Assembly: GCA_014706385.1 (NCBI GenBank)
Contig: JACGZH010000010.1
Coordinates: 558,001-622,000 of the forward strand
DNA from: Phaffia rhodozyma
Lineage: Eukaryota; Basidiomycota; Tremellomycetes; Cystofilobasidiales; Mrakiaceae
Length of the DNA stretch: 64,000 bases
Reading direction: 5' to 3'
The translations under genes were made by a program, and so were the position numbers. This document shows positions 61,125-64,000 of this stretch, piece by piece. The notes beneath the pieces are model-generated. The model did not search any database. It was not told the DNA's origin and worked only from the letters and a program-made list of their open reading frames with translations. Each line of letters begins with the position of its first letter. The first letter of the stretch is position 1.

Positions 61125-64000
61125 ATGGCTTCGTCCCTCTCCCTTCTCAGGTCAGCAAGGTCGTCTGTTCCTCGGCTGACCGCCGCTTCCGCGAGGCCCG
61201 CAACTAGCCGAACCATCTTTCCGGCTCGTGCGCTTTCGTCTTCCTCTAAATCTGGCCTTCGGTCGACCACTCTCTCTGTGGTTCCCCGATCGTTTGGCCT
61301 TCACTCAAAACGATCCTTCAGTCGATCTACACCGGCCCAGGCTTCTATCGCTCCTTCAACTCCGCTTGTGAACGAGGATGGTTTCATTGATTTGTCACAT
61401 ATCCGAACACTTGCCGTCATCGCTCACGTCGATCACGGAAAGGTGAGCTTCCGTTCTATCCGATATAGTTCATGTTCGTTAAAACCGAATCGTGCTCATT
61501 GGCTTGTTTTCACACTCTTTATGTTGTTGTGCTTTGCGGATGTTTTTCCTCCTTCTTCAATGTGTATTCCGATGTATTCTACCCATATATAATATCTCAC
61601 AATCATAGACTACCCTGGTCGATCAGCTTCTTCGACAGTCGGGAACCATCAAAAAGTTGAGCAATGATACCCTTGCGGCAGGTGGACCCGACAATGGATA
61701 CGCTATGGACTCTGGATTCGTTACCAGAGCTATGGACTCTAACGATCTCGAGAAGGAGCGAGGTATAGTTTTATTCTTTGTACATTGATCTGATAGCCAA
61801 CCGAAATTTCACTGAACGCATTCATATCTCGTCACTCATTCTGCTAGGTATTACCATTCTCTCCAAGTGTACCTCTGTGAACTACAACGGTCACCTCATC
61901 AAGTGCGCCTTCTAGTTTTTCATTTGAGTTTTTGCTCATGAAGCCTTTGCTAAACTAGCCTGTCTCATTATCTGTCAACAGCATTGTGGACACCCCGGGT
62001 CACGCTGATTTCGGAGGAGAAGTCGAGCGAGTCTTGTCCATGGTCGATGGTGTTCTGCTAGTTGTCGACGCTACCGAAGGTCCTTCCACCCAGACTCGAT
62101 TCGTCCTAGGAAAGGCTCTCAAGGCCGGTTTGAAGTGAGCGCATCATCTGTTCTCGTCTTTCGTCCCGCACGAGCTTTGAATGATTACTGAATACGCGCG
62201 CGCTTTCCCGTTTGCGTTAATCTTCTTATAAAGGCCTATTGTCGTGATGAACAAGGCCGATAGGTCTACCGCTCGACCCGAGCAGGTTGATTCCGACATT
62301 TTGGACCTTTTCGGAGCCCTCGGAGCTTCGGACGATCAGATGGTTCGTATTCTCCTTCTTTTGCCAACCTTTTGATAAATGTCACAGCTTCTGAACAGTC
62401 TGGGATTATCATGTTACGTCGATCTAGGAGTACCCGAGTAAGTTTCTCATATTTTATCATGTGCCAACCGCTTTGAAATTGATGCTGATGACGGTCTATG
62501 GTTTTCACTCTTAAACAGTCATCTATGCTTCTGCCAAACAAGGATGGGCCTCACTTTCTCCTCCTGCCAAACCGACTGCCGAACAAGAGATGACAAACGT
62601 CGCGCCTGCAGAGGACATGGTTGCTTTGTTCGACCTGATTCTCGCTGAGGTTCCTGCGCCGGTGCGGCTCGACAGATCTAAGCCTTTCCGAATGCTCACC
62701 ACTCAAATTGACTCGGATCCGTACGTCGGAGCGTTATACCTTGGTCGAATCGAGTCTGGAAGCATTTCGATTGGTCAAAAGCTCGTGGCGCTTGATCCGG
62801 AAGGAAAGAAAGTCGGTGAAGGAAAGTGCACAAAGATCTTCGGTAGAACTGGGTTGGAGAAGGTACCGGTCGAACGAGCTGGAGCAGGAGAGATCATCAG
62901 TGTGGCCGGAGTATTAGGCGGAGGTGTCAACGTGACGATCTGTGCTGAAGACGACCCGGACATGGCTCCATTGCCTGTAAGTTTCCAATAGTCTTAATCT
63001 TGTCGCGCACTAAGTTCTGCGGATACATATATCTAAACGGTTATCACATTTACATTTTTCTGACCGCTAGTCTACTCCTCTGGATCCTCCCACGATCTCG
63101 ATGTTCATTTCTGCCAACGACTCTCCTTTTGCCGGTAAAGAAGGAACAAAGTTGACCTCGGCTGTGATCAAGGACCGACTTCTCAAAGAGGCCGAAACTA
63201 ACGTCGCTCTCAAGGTCATTGATAACCCTCAATCGGAATCTCTGGAGATCAGAGGTCGAGGTGTATTGCATCTGGGTATTCTTTTGGAGACTCTTCGACG
63301 AGAGGGCTTCGAAATCGCTGTTTCGCCTCCTAGGCCCGTGTTGAAGAGAGATCCGGAAACAAAGAAGGTTCTGGAGCCGATAGAGGAGGTCACCATCAAT
63401 GTTGACAGCAGTGCGTCTTGATCCCTTTTCTGCATTTGTCTCTGCTGAAGTTTTTTGAACAGGCGTGGTGTTGTATCTGGGTCGTTCTAAAACTGTTTCG
63501 ATTTTCTATCTTCCATCAACTATCTCCGTCACAGATTACATCGGAACCGTGATCGAGAAGATGACCAAGCGAAAGTAAGCAACGTTTATACATCACTGCC
63601 TACCACATAACAAGTGTTGTTGACTCATCGTATTTGTTTGTGTATTACTGTCTTCCTTTCATTGATGTGTAGGGCTGAGATTCTCCAGTATGATGAGGAG
63701 GATGGCAAGGTCAGGGTTGTGATGGAGGTTCCCGCTCGGGGGCTCCTCGGATATGTCTCGGGAGAGTTTAACAACGATGTCCACGGACAAGGGTACGTTC
63801 ATTTCATATTCTATTGGGCCAGCATCTCGTTGCGCTTGACTCAAGTTCCCTTCTGCTACTCTACTTCAAATGGGATACAGAACCCTCAACCATATTTTCA
63901 AGGCTTACGAACCTTTCAAGGGTGAGATCAACACCTCCCGAAAGGGATGCTTGATCTCTAGCGTGACTGGAGAAGCAACTGCTTATGCCATCCAGCCTTT
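61125..64000 (+). CDS. TypA/BipA-type translational GTPase, mitochondrial (3' end outside the window)
   Basis: BipA/TypA is an EF-G-like ribosome-associated GTPase. The first 80 residues ([20 protein letters not shown] and SLRSTPAQ-like, Arg/Ser-rich, no acidic residues) look like a mitochondrial presequence. GTPase motifs are complete: [20 protein letters not shown] (G1), RGITI (G2), [20 protein letters not shown] (G3), VVMNKADR (G4) and YASAKQG (G5). Domain II reads [20 protein letters not shown] and the later part [58 protein letters not shown] and [13 protein letters not shown] with the TypA-specific C-terminal region beginning [20 protein letters not shown]. At least eight introns. The coding sequence runs off the right edge, so the end here is not the stop codon. 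Confidence 0.92.

Overview
The window is a gene-dense stretch of a fungal nuclear chromosome. Nearly every gene is cut by many short GT-AG introns (mostly about 60-120 bp), genes lie on both strands in mostly divergent or convergent pairs with short spacers, and the proteins are typical eukaryotic housekeeping families. The intron density, protein style and GT-AG signals fit a basidiomycete, most likely a yeast-like Tremellomycete; a cystofilobasidiales yeast such as Phaffia is my best guess, but that is inference and no marker was checked. I see no insertion sequence, transposon, CRISPR array, rRNA or convincing tRNA.

Layout. 0.2-4.6 kb (-): splicing factor SF3B1/Hsh155. 5.0-9.3 kb (+): NF-X1/FAP1-type zinc-finger protein. 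9.5-13.2 kb (-): acidic DFGDF-motif protein, probably a clathrin/AP-1 accessory factor. 14.0-14.7 kb (-): ribosomal protein uS11 (RPS14). 15.7-17.2 kb (+): calmodulin, with a 7-nt exon. 17.5-21.0 kb (-): (6-4) photolyase/cryptochrome. 21.2-22.4 kb (+): cytochrome b5-domain protein. 22.9-24.7 kb (-): short-chain dehydrogenase with a mitochondrial-type leader. 25.4-28.4 kb (+): FAD/NAD(P)-binding oxidoreductase with an in-frame TGA in its apparent reading frame. 28.8-30.7 kb (-): CCC1/VIT1 vacuolar iron transporter. 31.1-34.3 kb (-): VPS33. 34.9-38.2 kb (+): Golgi apyrase (YND1-like) with a long tail. 39.5-43.5 kb (+): SPX-RING ubiquitin ligase. 43.8-45.5 kb (-): two-TM protein, possibly TMEM242-like. 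45.8-48.1 kb (-): IPNS-like 2OG-Fe(II) dioxygenase. 48.4-49.3 kb (+): small signal-anchored protein. 50.2-51.8 kb (+): sorbose-reductase-like SDR. 52.4-55.5 kb (-): AAAP amino-acid transporter. 57.2-58.7 kb (+): TauD-family dioxygenase. 58.9-60.8 kb (-): xanthine/hypoxanthine phosphoribosyltransferase. 61.1 kb to the right edge (+): mitochondrial TypA/BipA GTPase, truncated by the window.

The genes do not form one pathway. Loose themes are endomembrane and vacuole function (VPS33, CCC1, apyrase, DFGDF protein), phosphate sensing (SPX-RING) and redox chemistry (two SDRs, an FAD enzyme, two 2OG dioxygenases). I did not find a novel multi-gene system. The best leads are gene-structural and regulatory: very small exons (7, 11, 12, 15, 21 and 25 nt, plus an exon that is only ATG), a CAAA microsatellite that itself forms a 5' splice site in the photolyase gene, CACGTG palindromes concentrated in intergenic DNA (three TCACGTGA within 38 bp at 48.3 kb), and an arginine at the SF3B1 position equivalent to human K666. 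Exon coordinates were worked out by eye from splice signals and protein similarity. CDS spans below run from start codon to stop codon and include introns.
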